Below, one piece after another: positions 1 to 10,016 of a DNA stretch of 64,000 bases (its first letter is position 1; each line of letters starts with the position of its first letter). A program made the translations under genes and the position numbers. The stretch lies in the NCBI GenBank assembly GCA_963820795.1, contig CAWGBJ010000021.1, positions 175,676-239,675 on the forward strand. The letters are read 5' to 3'. The stretch is from Roseiarcus sp963820795. GTDB taxonomy: Bacteria; Pseudomonadota; Alphaproteobacteria; Rhizobiales; Beijerinckiaceae. A model generated the notes under the pieces. The model did not search any database, was not told the DNA's origin, and saw only the letters and a program-made list of their open reading frames with translations.

Positions 1-52
1 TGGCGGAAAACAAGGCCATTCGCCTGTTACTCCCTGCCAACAGGACATATCG
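1..52 (-). repeat. Dispersed hairpin repeat, copy A
   Basis: Read on the minus strand, positions 44 to 21 match positions 46188-46211 exactly over 24 bases, and similarity continues on both sides to a shared GTTTTCCGC block. The core has inverted arms CCTGTT and AACAGG around a short loop. The copies are about 46 kb apart in opposite orientation. No gene is recognisable in positions 1-276; short open frames there have no support. Confidence 0.6.
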
Positions 53-276
53 TTCCGCCGGGAGGAAAAATCGGGTTTTATGGGGAGCGCTTTACGGAAG
101 GAAAAGACGGAACAGGAGATTGTTCTCCCTGCTAAGCCGATGAACAGGAGAGACCAGGCAGGTGAGCGCGAGGCGGAAAACCGGCCTGATGGTCCGGCGC
201 GAGCGCCTGATCGTCAAGAATATCTAATCCAAGCCGCGGGCAACCGGCTCCGCTGCGCTGTTACGTGAGGGTAGCG

Positions 277-1020
277 CTATATCCGCTTGATTTTACGAAT
301 AAACGAGATGAGGGATGAGGGAGGGGAGGGGACGTTGCGTAGGATATTTGGACTCGGCAGCGGCGAGAGGCAGGGGCGTTCGACGATCCAGCGCTTGGGC
401 AGGACGACGAAGGCCTTGGCCTGATCCGACCGCTTGACGATCTCGACCTTCACCCGCGCCAGAATTTGTCCGATGGCGGCCTGAAATCGCGAGCCACGAT
501 AGCCGCCGTCGGCAAAAAGCTTGGTCAGGAACGGAAAGGCGCCGAACAAGGTCGCCATCAGCGCCGCGCCCCCGTCGCGGTCCTGGATGTCGGCGGCGTG
601 GACGATCGCATGCATCAACAGGCCCTGCGTATCGACGAGGATATGGCGCTTTTTGCCCATGATCTTCTTGCCGGCGTCGTAACCCGCCGGATCGATGCAG
701 GCCCCCCTTTTTCCGCGCTCTTGACGCTCTGGCTGTCGATGATCGCGGCGGTCGGGCTCGCTTCGCGAGCGGCGGCTTCGCGACACTTCACGTAGAGCCG
801 TCGTGGATGCGACCGAGCGTGCCGTCCAACTCAGCGATCGAAGTAATCGTAAAGCGTCGACGCGGCGGCAGGTCTTCGGGAGGGCGCATTGGCAGCCGGT
901 GCTGAGGACGTACATCAGGCCATTGACGACCTCGCGCTCATCGACATGACGTCGGTTGCCGCCGCGCTTGGCCGGCGGAATGAGCGGCTCGACATGCGCC
1001 ATTCCGCCTCGGTCAGATCG
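277..1020 (-). pseudogene. IS5-family transposase remnant
   Basis: Remains of an IS5-family DDE transposase. The order is an N-terminal LIPPAKRGGNRRHVDERE block, a GLMYVLSTGCQ block, a DPAGYDAGKKIMGKKRHILV block with the GKKRH motif, an ADGGYRG segment holding a catalytic Asp region, and a C-terminal KRWIVER motif. The opening residues SDLTEAEWRM are in another frame, just upstream of position 1002, so the start is frameshifted. The segment between the STGCQ and DPAGYDAGKK blocks is also scrambled. After KRWIVER, near position 375, family similarity stops, so the 3' end is missing. It is probably inactive. It lies next to an IS66 fragment on the same strand, which suggests a graveyard of insertions. 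Confidence 0.75.
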
Positions 1021-1028
1021 CTCGGATG

Positions 1029-1063
1029 AAAAAAAAAAAAAAAGAGAAAAAAAAAAAAAAAAA
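1029..1063. repeat. Paired poly-A tracts, A15-GAG-A17
   Basis: Fifteen A residues (1029-1043), then GAG, then seventeen A residues (1047-1063). This lies in the short gap between the IS5 remnant and the IS66 fragment. Nothing else in this GC-rich window is comparable. It could be a genuine low-complexity junction between two insertions or an assembly artefact. Confidence 0.9.
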
Positions 1064-1091
1064 TGAAAATATTAATCTCCCAAGCCGTCGG

Positions 1092-2400
1092 CTATGCGGC
1101 GAAGGCGAGGGTGATCTGATCCGGGCGTGCGGCGAGAGTTCGGAGGATATTGCAGCCGTGCTTTCTCGCGGTTGAAACGATGGATCTGAGGGTTGCGAAG
1201 ATTTGAGCGCCTTCGAGGGTTCGGAACGAGCCCGAGATTTTCATTTTGACCTTCATCATCCTCAGGTCCTGTTCGGCCAGGTTATTGGTGAAGGGCACGT
1301 CGAAGTCGGTGAGGAAGCGCAAGGTTTCGGTTTGGAAGGTTTTCAGTCTTTGCAGCAGATTGTGGCCGGGCCGGTGCTTCGTTCGGCCCCGCGCCTTGGC
1401 TTTCGCCTCCAGGTTGGGCAGTTGGCGATGGAAGGCGAGGCCGAGCCGGATCGCCGCCCAATAGCGCTCGAGGAGGGCCTGGAGTTCAGCCGGGGCGAGC
1501 GCCGCCGCGCCCGCCTGGCGCGCTTTGTTCATCGCGAGGTTGGCCGCAAGCAGCATGTCGCGCATGAGTTCGGCCCAGGCCTCCTTGTCGAACTCGATCA
1601 GGCTGTTGAGTTCGCGCAGGATATGAGCGTTGCAGAAGGCGTGCGCGACCGTGTCGAGCCGGCGGTAAGGCAGGAAGTGGTCGTGCACGATGACGCCTCC
1701 GTGCAAATCTTCCGGGATCGCGCCCCGTTTTTCGTCGGCGCGATAGAAGGTGAAGGCCAGGCTCGAGGTCGTGTGCAGCCATTGCAGCTTGCCGGCGATG
1801 CGAAACCCCGTTTCGTCGAGATGGCGAACCCTCGTCTCGGCCACCCGGACGCCGATGAACGCGTAGACTTGCCGCAGCGCTTGCGCCTTCTTTCCCACCC
1901 AGGCGACGATGCTGGCCGGACAGATCAGCGGCGCGCCGAAGAGATCGCTGAGCGCCTGGGCAGCCCGATCCTCGGGCAGAAGTTGCTGGACATTGAGATA
2001 GATCGCCGCCGCCCTGAGGCGCTCGCCATATTGGGTCAGCGAGACCACGCCATCGGGAAACGCCGCTTTCGTCTCGCCGCGGCAACCGGCGCAGCGGTAG
2101 ATCGCCGCCTGATGTTCGGTAACCACCAGCGGCCGCTCGGCAAGGTCGAACACCTGGCGCTTCTCGATCCTGACCGCCGCCTGCGGATCGAGAGGCGAAC
2201 CGCAATGGCGACAGGCGCACGCCGTGTGCTTAATCACGCAATCCGGATCGGCGACTTGCCGCAACGTATCCCCTTTGTGGCCCTTCTGCCCGCCGCTCGC
2301 CTTGCCCGAGCGGCCGCGCAGGCTGCCGGCAACGCGAGGCTTCTTCTTCAATCCATCGCTCGAAGGCGGCTTGGAACTGTTGGAACGCCTGCCCCGCCGG
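1092..2400 (-). CDS. tnpC: IS66-family transposase (TnpC), 5'-truncated
   Basis: TnpC-type transposase of an IS66 element. Visible family marks are the N-terminal NSSKPPSSDGLKKKPR block (read upstream of the first ATG at 2351), a zinc-finger-like segment with C-x2-C pairs (CRHCG, CAGCRG), HLDETGFR with a catalytic Asp, HAFCNAHILREL, and the C-terminal DVPFTNNLAEQDLRMMKVK block. From ATG 2351 it is 419 residues. The leucine-rich N-terminus usually found before the NSSKPPSSD motif is absent, because the frame runs into the 3' end of the GMC gene at about 2408. The partner genes tnpA and tnpB are not seen, so this is a stranded fragment, unlikely to move by itself. Confidence 0.85.
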
Positions 2401-2407
2401 CTTCTGC

Positions 2408-4308
2408 CTACGCCGCTGGCCGACGGGCCGCGTCGGCCAGGATCACGTCGGCGGCTTTCTCCGCGATCATGTAGATGGCGCTGATGATGAACATCCCGGG
2501 AATGCGAGCGAAGACCGACGCATCGACAACCCGCAGGCCCTCGGTTCCCCGCACCTTGAAGTCCTTGTCCAGAACGGCCTTCGCATCCCCGTCGGCGCCG
2601 ATCGGGCAGGTGCAGGAGGCGTGGTGGCCCCAGGACTGATAGCGGACAAAGTCGCGGATCTGTTCGTCGGTCACCACGTTCGGGCCAGGCGCCTCCTCCT
2701 CGACGATGACGCCGAGGTCATCAGCGGCCGGGAGAGTTCGCGCACAAATTTGACGCCCGTCACGACCAAATCGAGATCCTCGTCGTTGTCTGGGTCGCCC
2801 TCCGCGAAATATTTGAAGTTGATGGAGGGGCGCTCCTTCGGATCGGCGGATTTGAGCCGCACCTCGCCTGCTCGGTTGTTGGTGTGCGCCTTGAGCACCG
2901 CCCAGGTCAGGCAATTGAGTCGCTCGACAATTGTCTTCGAGTAGCCCGGCACGTATCCACGAAAATCGGCGAGCACAGCGAAACAGAAGAGGTCGGGGAC
3001 AGGCCTCTCCTCGGCCGACCTCCGGATCACCGCCAGCACAGCGCCGTTCGACCCGTAGACGCCCTCCTTCGAATGATCCCACATGGCGTATTGCGGATCG
3101 CCCTTGGCGTATTTTGCGTCCTTGAGCACGTCCCAGTCGGACTTCATCCGGTTAACGACCCCAACCTCGTAACGATCCTGAAGGTTGGAGCCGACGCCGG
3201 GCAGATCGACCTTGACCTCGATGCCGTGCTTTTGCAGTTCGTCCCTCGGGCCGATCCCGGAGAGCATCAAGAGTTGGGGCGTGTTGAACGCGCCGCCTGA
3301 GAGAATGACCTCGCGCGAAGCGAGAGCCCGGCGCGTTTCGCCCGCCTCCGCGCTCGGATTGGCGTGAGCCTGATAGAGACGGGCGCCCTTGAGATATTCG
3401 ACGCCGACGGCGCGGTTGTTCGCGTCGAGAAGAACGCGCGTGACCAGCGCGTCAAGCTCGATCGTCAGGTTCTCGGGATGATCGGCTTGCGTCTCGAGCA
3501 GCCGCTCGCGGGTGCCCATTCGGCTGTGATTGCGAGTCGTCAACGGCGGATAGTGAAGGCCGAACGCATTGTCCTGAACGAGCCGCCAGTCGTTGGGGTC
3601 ACCCTGCCCCACAAGCAACCATTCCAACCGTTTCAGCGGCAAAGGCAGTCCAGGCAACTCCGCGGCGATCGACGTCTTGAGCGTCGAGAGCAAACTGAAA
3701 TCGCCAAGCACGGCCTTCGGGATGGTGATATCTGTGTTGAGCCAGCCGTCAAATCCATGCCGGGACGGATTGATCCCGGCGCTCGCCGCGTCGCGCTCGA
3801 ATGGCCTGTACCCACAGTTCTCGAGCTTCTGGAAGTATGTCCGCATATTGTCGGGCCCCCAGGAGGGGTCGCCGGTCAATGTCGCAAGATATTCCCAATC
3901 CTCATTGTGCGGATAGACCATGATCATCGCGTTATGCGCGGTGCAGCCGCCGAGGCAGCCAGCGCGCGGATACCAAATTCCGTCGACAGGCTTTCCGTCG
4001 TAGTCGGTCACGTACTTGTGATCTTGCTTCTGCCAGGCGTCGTCGGCGTAATGGCGGACGAAATAGTCCCACCGCATGGCGTAGTCTTCGGTCGCGCAGC
4101 CGTGGAACACTGGGACGTTGTAGTCGTCCGGCAGCCGATTGATATTCGGATAAGCGGCGTCGCCGCCCTCGAGCTTGAACGGATCGCCCCCGGCTTCCAA
4201 GACGAGAACTTTCCGCCCGTTCTCAGCGAGCCGCGCGGCGACCGTGCCCCCGCCCGCCCCCGAACCGACGACAATATATTCGAAGCTTTGATTATCGCTG
4301 ATGCTCAC
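2408..4308 (-). pseudogene. GMC-family FAD oxidoreductase, frameshifted
   Basis: Glucose-methanol-choline family flavoenzyme that would oxidise an alcohol or sugar. The start region shows the FAD-binding dinucleotide motif VVGSGAGGGTVAARLAE and VLVLEAGG. Around residue 330 is the GMC signature region SGGAFNTPQLLMLSGIG. The first frame (from 4308) ends in unrelated residues after VKFVRELSRPL. The correct C-terminus, ADDLGVIVEEEAPG through the active-site GHHASCTCPIG and VDASVFARIPG, continues in another frame to a stop at 2408. The shift lies near 2725-2740. The span is 1901 nt, so one deleted base explains it; restored length is about 633 residues. It may be a pseudogene or a sequencing error. 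A cytochrome c gene lies upstream on the same strand, a plausible electron acceptor. The stop falls at the junction with the IS66 fragment. Confidence 0.85.
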
Positions 4309-4440
4309 GGGGCAATGTCCCTTGTCTTGCGCGATTGTCCGATTGTCGGATGAGACCCTGACGGGCCGGGCTCTTCCTTTGAAACACGCGGGGCGCGCGG
4401 GCCGGGCGCAAACGATAGGTTCCGCCCGGCCGCGGCCTTG

Positions 4441-7001
4441 TCAGAACGTCTTCAGGAACGCGATGAGCGCCTCTTTGTCGGCGTCGCTGAGGCCTGGCTC
4501 TTCCTTGAAATAGTCAGTTCCGAAATAATGTCCGCGATTGACGATGAAATCAGGACACTTGCTCAAAGCGAGCATTTGATCGCTGCGTTCGCGAAGACGT
4601 GACGGGCCTGATCGTCGGTCGCATTTCTTCGGCAGTGATTTGATGTCGATCTTGAGTTTGAGCAAGAAGCTTCAGGATATCCGCTTGTGCTGCACGTCTT
4701 CGATCGGGTCGTCTCGCTTGTCGAGATCGAGATTGGCGATCAGATCGACGGGCGTGCCTTTCGGAATCGGCCCGAACTGCAGCCCATCCTCGGTGAAGAC
4801 ATTGCTCCACGGCACAGGCTCGAGCAACAGGCTGCACGAATTCGGGCAGGAAGCCCTTGGGAACACGCAGATAGCTCGTCTCGGTGGTGACGTCGATCTG
4901 GCCCTGCAAGCGTCTTCCCGGACGCGGTCTGGTACTCGATGTTGCCGGGCCGCCTTTCCGGCCAGAGCAATTGCCGGATCGAAGCATCGAAGGATTGCAT
5001 CCGAGCCTCGACCGATGGACTCGCGAGGAAATCGGACCGACGAAGTTGTTGAGCAGGAACGGCGCGGTCGACCAGAGGCTGATGAGCGAGGGCACCCGCG
5101 TATAGCCGCGTCCGCCCCCCGGCATCGGATAGGGCTTCGGTTCCCCAGTGAAGGGATTGTGCACGGTGATCGCGCCGACCGCGGGGAGATCCTTGTAGCT
5201 CTGCGCGGAGAAATCGTTCCAGATGTTCCCTGCGATGGCGTTGGTCGCAAGCGGACTGCAAGCGTTGGTCTCGGTGAGGGTCACCGGGATTCGCAGATCG
5301 GTCGAGAGGAAATTGTCATCCAGGAAATCGCTGGTATGGACGATCTTCTTCTCGTCAGTCTTGAACTCGTCCGTCTTGGTCCAGGCCCAATAGGCGTTGA
5401 AGCAGTCGAGATAGCCTTTCCCGGAGCAACCGTTGTTCGGAAAGAAGGAGTAGGCTTTCTCCGGCAGCTTGCTCGAATGGCATCGCGCACAGCGTTCGGC
5501 GAACACGTCTTTCCCATGCTCGAGCTGCGCGGCGTCGGTGCTCAAGTATTTGTCGCCGCCCGGCGCATTCTTGAGATAATCGGGCTTCGCGGTCGCCAGG
5601 AAGAACAGGGCGAGATCAGGCGTCTGACTTTCCGTGGCTTGCCAGTAGGACGAGTGCGCCCGGGCGACGTCGATTTGGATCGGCGAGATCGGCTTACCGC
5701 CGACCAGCGCATTGAAATGCGTCAGCCATTCTTCGCTGAATAGCCCTATGTTGACATAGACGCGGTTCAGCGATCCGAGCGCGCCGATCGAATCCGCGCC
5801 GTCCTTGAGAATGTGCGGGGTGAATACGGTGTCGGGCGCCTTGAAGAAATCCGCCAGCGGCGATCCCGCAGGCACGAAATCATTGAACTGCTTGTTGTTG
5901 AGGCTGCCCCCGGCCAGCTTTTCGCCGCCGAAATTCTTCGCGTTCTCGAGCCGGGCGCCGAGGCTGTAAATTGCGTTCATCGTGCGCGGATTGTTGATGT
6001 AATCCGACGACACGAGCGAAGTGTCGAGCGATCCCGGGCGCTGCGTGTGGAAAAGCTGGAATGGGAAAGCTGATGGATCGGCCGCCCAGTTGAAGATGCG
6101 GTCAATCCAGAAATACTGCGCGCCCGGATTGGAATTTAGGTTTTCCCACTTTGGGTTTTCCGGATCCTTCGGCGGGTTGGTCGGATTGGGCCCGACGTGA
6201 CAGAAGCCGCAGGACATGCCGACCCGATAGGGGCGCACAAGCTTCTTGTTGTTGTAGTAATCGGGATCGGTATAATAACGCTGCGGATCCCAGTTCTTTT
6301 CCGCCTCGGCGTCGAAATCCGGATTGGGGAAGAGCCGCAGGCCGACGATGCCTGTCGCATAGCCATAATAGGAGCCGACCGGCAGCGTCTTCCCATCGTC
6401 GAACTTCATCCCGCGTGCGCCGATTTTGACGCCAGGATATTTCGTCTCGTTCTCGAACGGATCGGCTGGGCAGTTGGGGTCGCGCACGTCGAGCCACAGT
6501 CCAAAACGGTCCTGTCTGGGTTCCGCCGGCCTGCGGAAACAGGGCTCGTTGACCAGGCCGAGGTAATTCCAGCGGTTGTCGCGACCGAATTTGAGCGTGG
6601 GGTGAGTGGACAGCGTCTTCAGGAGATCAAGCCCGCCCAATGATTGGTAGGAGAGAAAGTCCCACAGGCGGTCATTGCCCCCGGTCCAGACGATCCAATT
6701 GTCTCGGCCCATTGCGGCGGATTTCACCGCCTGATCTGGCGTGATGCCGGGAAGGTAAGGTTGGAGCGCGGCAGCGAGCGAGGCGGGATCTTTCGTCGCG
6801 CCGTAGTCCATATCGCGGAAATAATCTTCGTCGGCCCCGACCAGAGATTCAGGGGTTCGGTCCAACGCACAGGGCTTCGTCTTTGACTTGACCGGCGCCC
6901 GAGCCGCAATCCGTCTTGGGCAACGCGGCTTCCGGGAGGATGAAAATCGCGAGCGACGCGATGGCGGCTAGCCCGACATTACGAATGAATTTCCGTCCCA
7001 T
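4441..7001 (-). pseudogene. Large secreted di-haem c-type cytochrome, multiply frameshifted
   Basis: A secreted multidomain cytochrome c. The true start is ATG at 7001, behind a GGGGGAG ribosome site, giving a signal peptide (MGRKFIRNVGLAAIASLAIF). The frame then shifts near 6870. The main frame carries two haem-binding motifs, CGFCH (near 6210) and CARCH (near 5480), and stays open to about 5040. The remainder needs further shifts near 5040, 4915, 4825 and 4670 to link FLASPSVEARMQSFD, IDVTTETSYLRVPKG, WSNVFTEDGLQFGPIPKG and the terminal LSDADKEALIAFLKTF, which resembles a cytochrome c C-terminal helix. Restored length would be about 850 residues. It sits 130 bases upstream of the GMC gene on the same strand; a dehydrogenase-cytochrome pair is inferred. 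At least five shifts make it non-functional as read. Confidence 0.75.
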
Positions 7002-7570
7002 CGTCTCCCCCGCCGTTCGAAAAAATAGCTGAGGTGTTTCGTTTATTTCTTTTTCGTTTCCGCCCAGTTTCTGGCTGCTTGTTGTCGAAAGTGTGGCTGA
7101 CGCCAGTACAATCGGTATTCAAGCCCAGCCACCCCAGAAAAGAACCGCCGATCTCGTAAGTCTCTATTTTCATGCTGGACGTTTATGTAGCCCTGCGGTT
7201 GTGCGTGGTTCGCTCCAAGGACAAAGTCAGGCGACGAAGGGCCGGGACTATTGAGTCTCGCATCTGTACGGACACTTCGGGCGCGTACGTTTGAGGCGGC
7301 TCTGGCACGAGGTGTCGTGGACGAAGACGTAGTTCTTGACCGAGCGCCGGATTGCGGGCGATCCGCACTTCCGATGCCGGACCTTGATCTGATGTTGTCG
7401 GACAGATACCGGGCTAAGAGCGTTCACCGCAACGCCATCGGTCCAAGACGCAGGACGCGAGTCGATTGATCGGCCCGCGGCGCAAGAGGGAAGTTGACAG
7501 CGGCTTTGGAATCGACAGGATGTGAGATAAGTGATATATGACGGGATGTAACTGATCTCACGCTAATGTC
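7002..7570. other. Intergenic region before the RES toxin-antitoxin pair
   Basis: About 570 bases between the divergent cytochrome and antitoxin genes. I see no supported gene; the short open frames on either strand lack family motifs. Its only clear structure is the inverted repeat at 7522-7561, listed separately. Confidence 0.5.
7522..7561. promoter_or_regulatory. Inverted repeat, candidate operator of the RES operon
   Basis: GTGAGAT (7522-7528) and ATCTCAC (7555-7561) are perfect inverted arms separated by 26 AT-richer bases that include GATATAT. The second arm ends 9 bases before the antitoxin ATG (7571). RES-linked antitoxins are known to autoregulate by binding palindromes at their promoter; the assignment here is inference from position. 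Confidence 0.4.
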
Positions 7571-8386
7571 ATGACGGATCCTCTTTTTTCCGAGTTCTTG
7601 ATGGTCGACCCGGTCGTCGAACTCTTCGATCGCGAGCCTGACCGAGACAAGCGCGCTCGTTCGCTTAAGCTCGGCCCTGCCCGGGACAAAATGCGCCAGG
7701 CGTTCGCCGAGGCGTTCCTTCAGGCAATGAGGTGGGCAGCCGCGGAAAAGGCTGCACTCGCCGGCTCTTCCACGGAGATCGCCAGTCTGGCGAACGCCTT
7801 CGCCGACGTCGCGCTCGGGGAGTCGGTGGTTCTGCGGCTCAATCCGGATCGGCTCGGGGAGGGGCGTGGCGCAGTCAAGGCGTTTCTCGAGACTCTTGTC
7901 CGTGTCAGCCGGGCGTCGGACCAAAGCCGCCTCGAGGCTGCGATCGAAAAGCTTGCCGAGGTGATCCTTCCGGACGACCTGGGAATCGCGCGCGGCGCTT
8001 TGGCTTCCGACAATCTGAACCTGCGCGACCGGTTCATCGCGGAGACGCCGCAACTTACGAGCGCCGACGTGGGAAGGATGTCCGGACTCCGGACCAAGAA
8101 TCCATACGCCACGGCGGCGCGGTGGAAGAAATCGGGCGACATCTTCTCCGTGCGTCATCGCGGTGTCGAATATCTTCCCGCGTTCCAGTTTCGCGACGGA
8201 CGCCCGCACCCAACGATCAAGAAGGCGCTCGAGGCCCTCCCCGGCGACTTATCGGATTGGCAGCGAGCCTTATGGTTCGTCTCAGCCAACGGCTGGCTGG
8301 CAGACGAGGCGCCGGCAGAAGTGTTAGACGCCGCCGACGCGGTCGTTGCGGCGGCAAGACATGAAGGCGAAGAGGTCATTGGGTGA
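7571..8386 (+). CDS. Putative antitoxin of a RES-type toxin-antitoxin pair
   Basis: A 271-residue protein placed directly before a RES-domain gene and overlapping it by a GTGA junction, so the two are translationally coupled. The C-terminal part has GRMSGLRTKNPYATAARWKK, then IFSVRHRGVEYLPAFQF, then WQRALWFVSANGWL. This resembles the C-terminal toxin-binding part of the proteins encoded next to RES-domain toxins (Xre/MbcA/ParS type). The first 150 residues are helical and not recognised. It would neutralise an NAD+-consuming toxin and probably repress its own promoter. No clear Shine-Dalgarno is visible before ATG 7571. The assignment rests on C-terminal similarity and gene order, not on a DNA-binding motif I could identify. 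Confidence 0.6.
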   Translation: MTDPLFSEFLMVDPVVELFDREPDRDKRARSLKLGPARDKMRQAFAEAFLQAMRWAAAEKAALAGSSTEIASLANAFADVALGESVVLRLNPDRLGEGRGAVKAFLETLVRVSRASDQSRLEAAIEKLAEVILPDDLGIARGALASDNLNLRDRFIAETPQLTSADVGRMSGLRTKNPYATAARWKKSGDIFSVRHRGVEYLPAFQFRDGRPHPTIKKALEALPGDLSDWQRALWFVSANGWLADEAPAEVLDAADAVVAAARHEGEEVIG

Positions 8387-9028
8387 CGACGCCGCGCCTG
8401 CCGTCGCCGCCATCTCCCTTTCCGCCGATCAACACCCAGACAATAAAGGCGGGAGCGGTTCTCCACCGCAACCATGCGTCCGCTTTTCAGCCGGCGCAGT
8501 TCAACCCTTGCAAGGGACAGCCTACGCGTTTTGCACCCTTCGTTGATGGCAAAAACGAATGCGTCCCGTCCCTCTACGCGGCGACGAGCAGAGAAGCGGA
8601 CGCGTTCGAGACAATCTTTCACGACATTGCGCCCGCCGCACGATTCAAGACCGTTCGAACTCGACGTCGTCGCATCTCGCGGTCTAAGCAAAATCGCGCC
8701 GAAACGTGATCTCGTGCTCGCGAGGCTCTTTGCGCCCGATCTCAAGCGGTGGGGATTGGAGCGGACAGATCTGATCGAAACGCCGAAGTCAGCCTACGGG
8801 CAGACCGTCTCTTGGGCGAAGGCCATTCATCGTGCGCGGAGGGACATCGACGGCTTGATCTGGACTTCGCGTCAGTGCGACCCTGAACAGTCCGTCATCC
8901 TCTTCGGGGATCGCATCGACGAAGCGGCTTTCGAAGTGCTCGAACGCGTCGATGTAGGCGCCGACGGCGCCCTCCTGCTCGAGTTGCGCGGCTTCGGCCG
9001 GCGCGCCGGCATCACGATCATCTCCTAG
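8383..9028 (+). pseudogene. RES-domain toxin, frameshifted
   Basis: RES-domain proteins are NAD+-degrading toxins named for conserved Arg, Glu and Ser. Starting at GTG 8383, the first frame gives a proline-rich opening, then SLYAATSREADAFETIFHD, the usual conserved-Glu region. It then derails near 8640-8660. The second frame continues with FELDVVASRGLSKIAPKRD, LFAPDLKRWG, YGQTVSWAKAIHRA, DGLIWTSRQCDPEQSVILFG (the Ser region) and stops at 9028. The span of 646 nt is one base too long, consistent with a single insertion. As read, the toxin would be inactive while the antitoxin is intact. A sequencing error is the alternative. Confidence 0.7.
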
Positions 9029-9089
9029 CGAAGGCGTCGGTTCTTTGTCCGCGCGCCGGGCGCGGGCGATCCGGAGCGCGCAAACCCCA

Positions 9090-9521
9090 TCAAGGCCCAA
9101 ACTTGCCGTCCCTGCCCCGCGGCAAACGCTCAACGCCGGTCACTCGCCCGTCGGCGTCGGTCGCCAACCGGCCTTTGGACTGATCCAACAGGACGAGAGT
9201 GTTGCCGAAGGGATCGCGAACGCGCGCACACCGGCCGATCGCGATGTCGAAAGGGCGTTCGACCGCCACGCCGCCTGCGCTCAAGAATGTCGCGAAAGCC
9301 TCATCGACGTCATCGACCACAATGTCCGTCTCGGGTCCAATGCGGAGGTGTACGACGAGCTCGGCGTCCGTCTCGGGAAAGGCGAAGCCGGCGGCCTCAT
9401 CGCTTCGCCACAGGAGACGATGACCGAGCTTGTCCCGATAAAACGAGATCGCCGCGTCCAGATCGGCCACGCGCAGCAAATGATTGTCTAGCTTTCGAAA
9501 CAGGGGTTCCTTCTGAGACAT
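9090..9521 (-). CDS. VOC (glyoxalase/bleomycin-resistance) family protein
   Basis: A 143-residue single-module vicinal-oxygen-chelate protein. The start chosen is the ATG at 9521, giving MSQKEPLFRKLDNHLLRVAD, because the open frame upstream has no family similarity. Typical features are the opening beta strand with a metal-ligand His (NHLLRV), AISFYRDKLGHRLLW, the VVDDVDEAFATFLSAG segment, and the closing VRDPFGNTLVLLDQ that carries the usual Asp-Pro-x-Gly-Asn signature. Such proteins bind a metal and act on varied small molecules; the substrate cannot be inferred. It is monocistronic as far as the sequence shows. Confidence 0.75.
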   Translation of the reverse strand: MSQKEPLFRKLDNHLLRVADLDAAISFYRDKLGHRLLWRSDEAAGFAFPETDAELVVHLRIGPETDIVVDDVDEAFATFLSAGGVAVERPFDIAIGRCARVRDPFGNTLVLLDQSKGRLATDADGRVTGVERLPRGRDGKFGP

Positions 9522-10016
9522 GCGCAACGACCCTCGATCGACGCCAATATATTTATCACATCTTGAAGGTCGCGGGTTCTCCTTCCCCAGCTCTGCTAAG
9601 CAGCCAACCAGCGCCCGCGGGCGCGCCATTATGGATGAAAATCACGGGCCGGCCGCACGACGCCAATTCCTCAGAGCTATTTTCATGGCAGTGGAGGCGG
9701 TGACGCGGTGACGGACTGAGGTTGATGCAGCGGGCCACACCCCATCCGGCGCTTCGCGCCACCTTCCCCAGCAGAGCGGGGAAGGAGAACGCGCGACCTT
9801 GGGAGATGCGTGAATTTGGTAGCTGCCAGATTCACACAAGTCATCGGACCGGCCGGCACCGGCCGGCGGGTTGCTCTTCTCCGCGAAGCGGGGAAGGCGC
9901 CGAGTTATCGGCGGAAGGGGTGCGGAAAGCAGGTTCCCGACGACGAAAGTTCGCGGCGCGGCTTGTGCAATCCTGCCGGCGTCGAAGCGGCGGCCCACAC
10001 CGGCGCTAGACCTGAC
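9522..10016. other. Intergenic region with short palindromes
   Basis: About 495 bases with no recognised gene. An 8-base stem (CCTTCCCC at 9762-9769 with GGGGAAGG at 9778-9785) and a duplicated CCGGCCGG block near 9850 are visible, and a second GCGGGGAAGG word recurs near 9890. They look like small rhizobial intergenic palindromes; a terminator role for the DUF1223 gene is possible but has no T run. Confidence 0.4.

Noticed and set aside
1203..2474. A 423-codon open frame on the plus strand
   Set aside because: Antisense to the IS66 transposase and GMC 3' end; no recognisable domain.
8383..9028. Programmed ribosomal frameshift in the RES toxin
   Set aside because: No slippery heptamer or downstream pseudoknot is apparent near 8650, and single-base insertions occur in other genes of the window.
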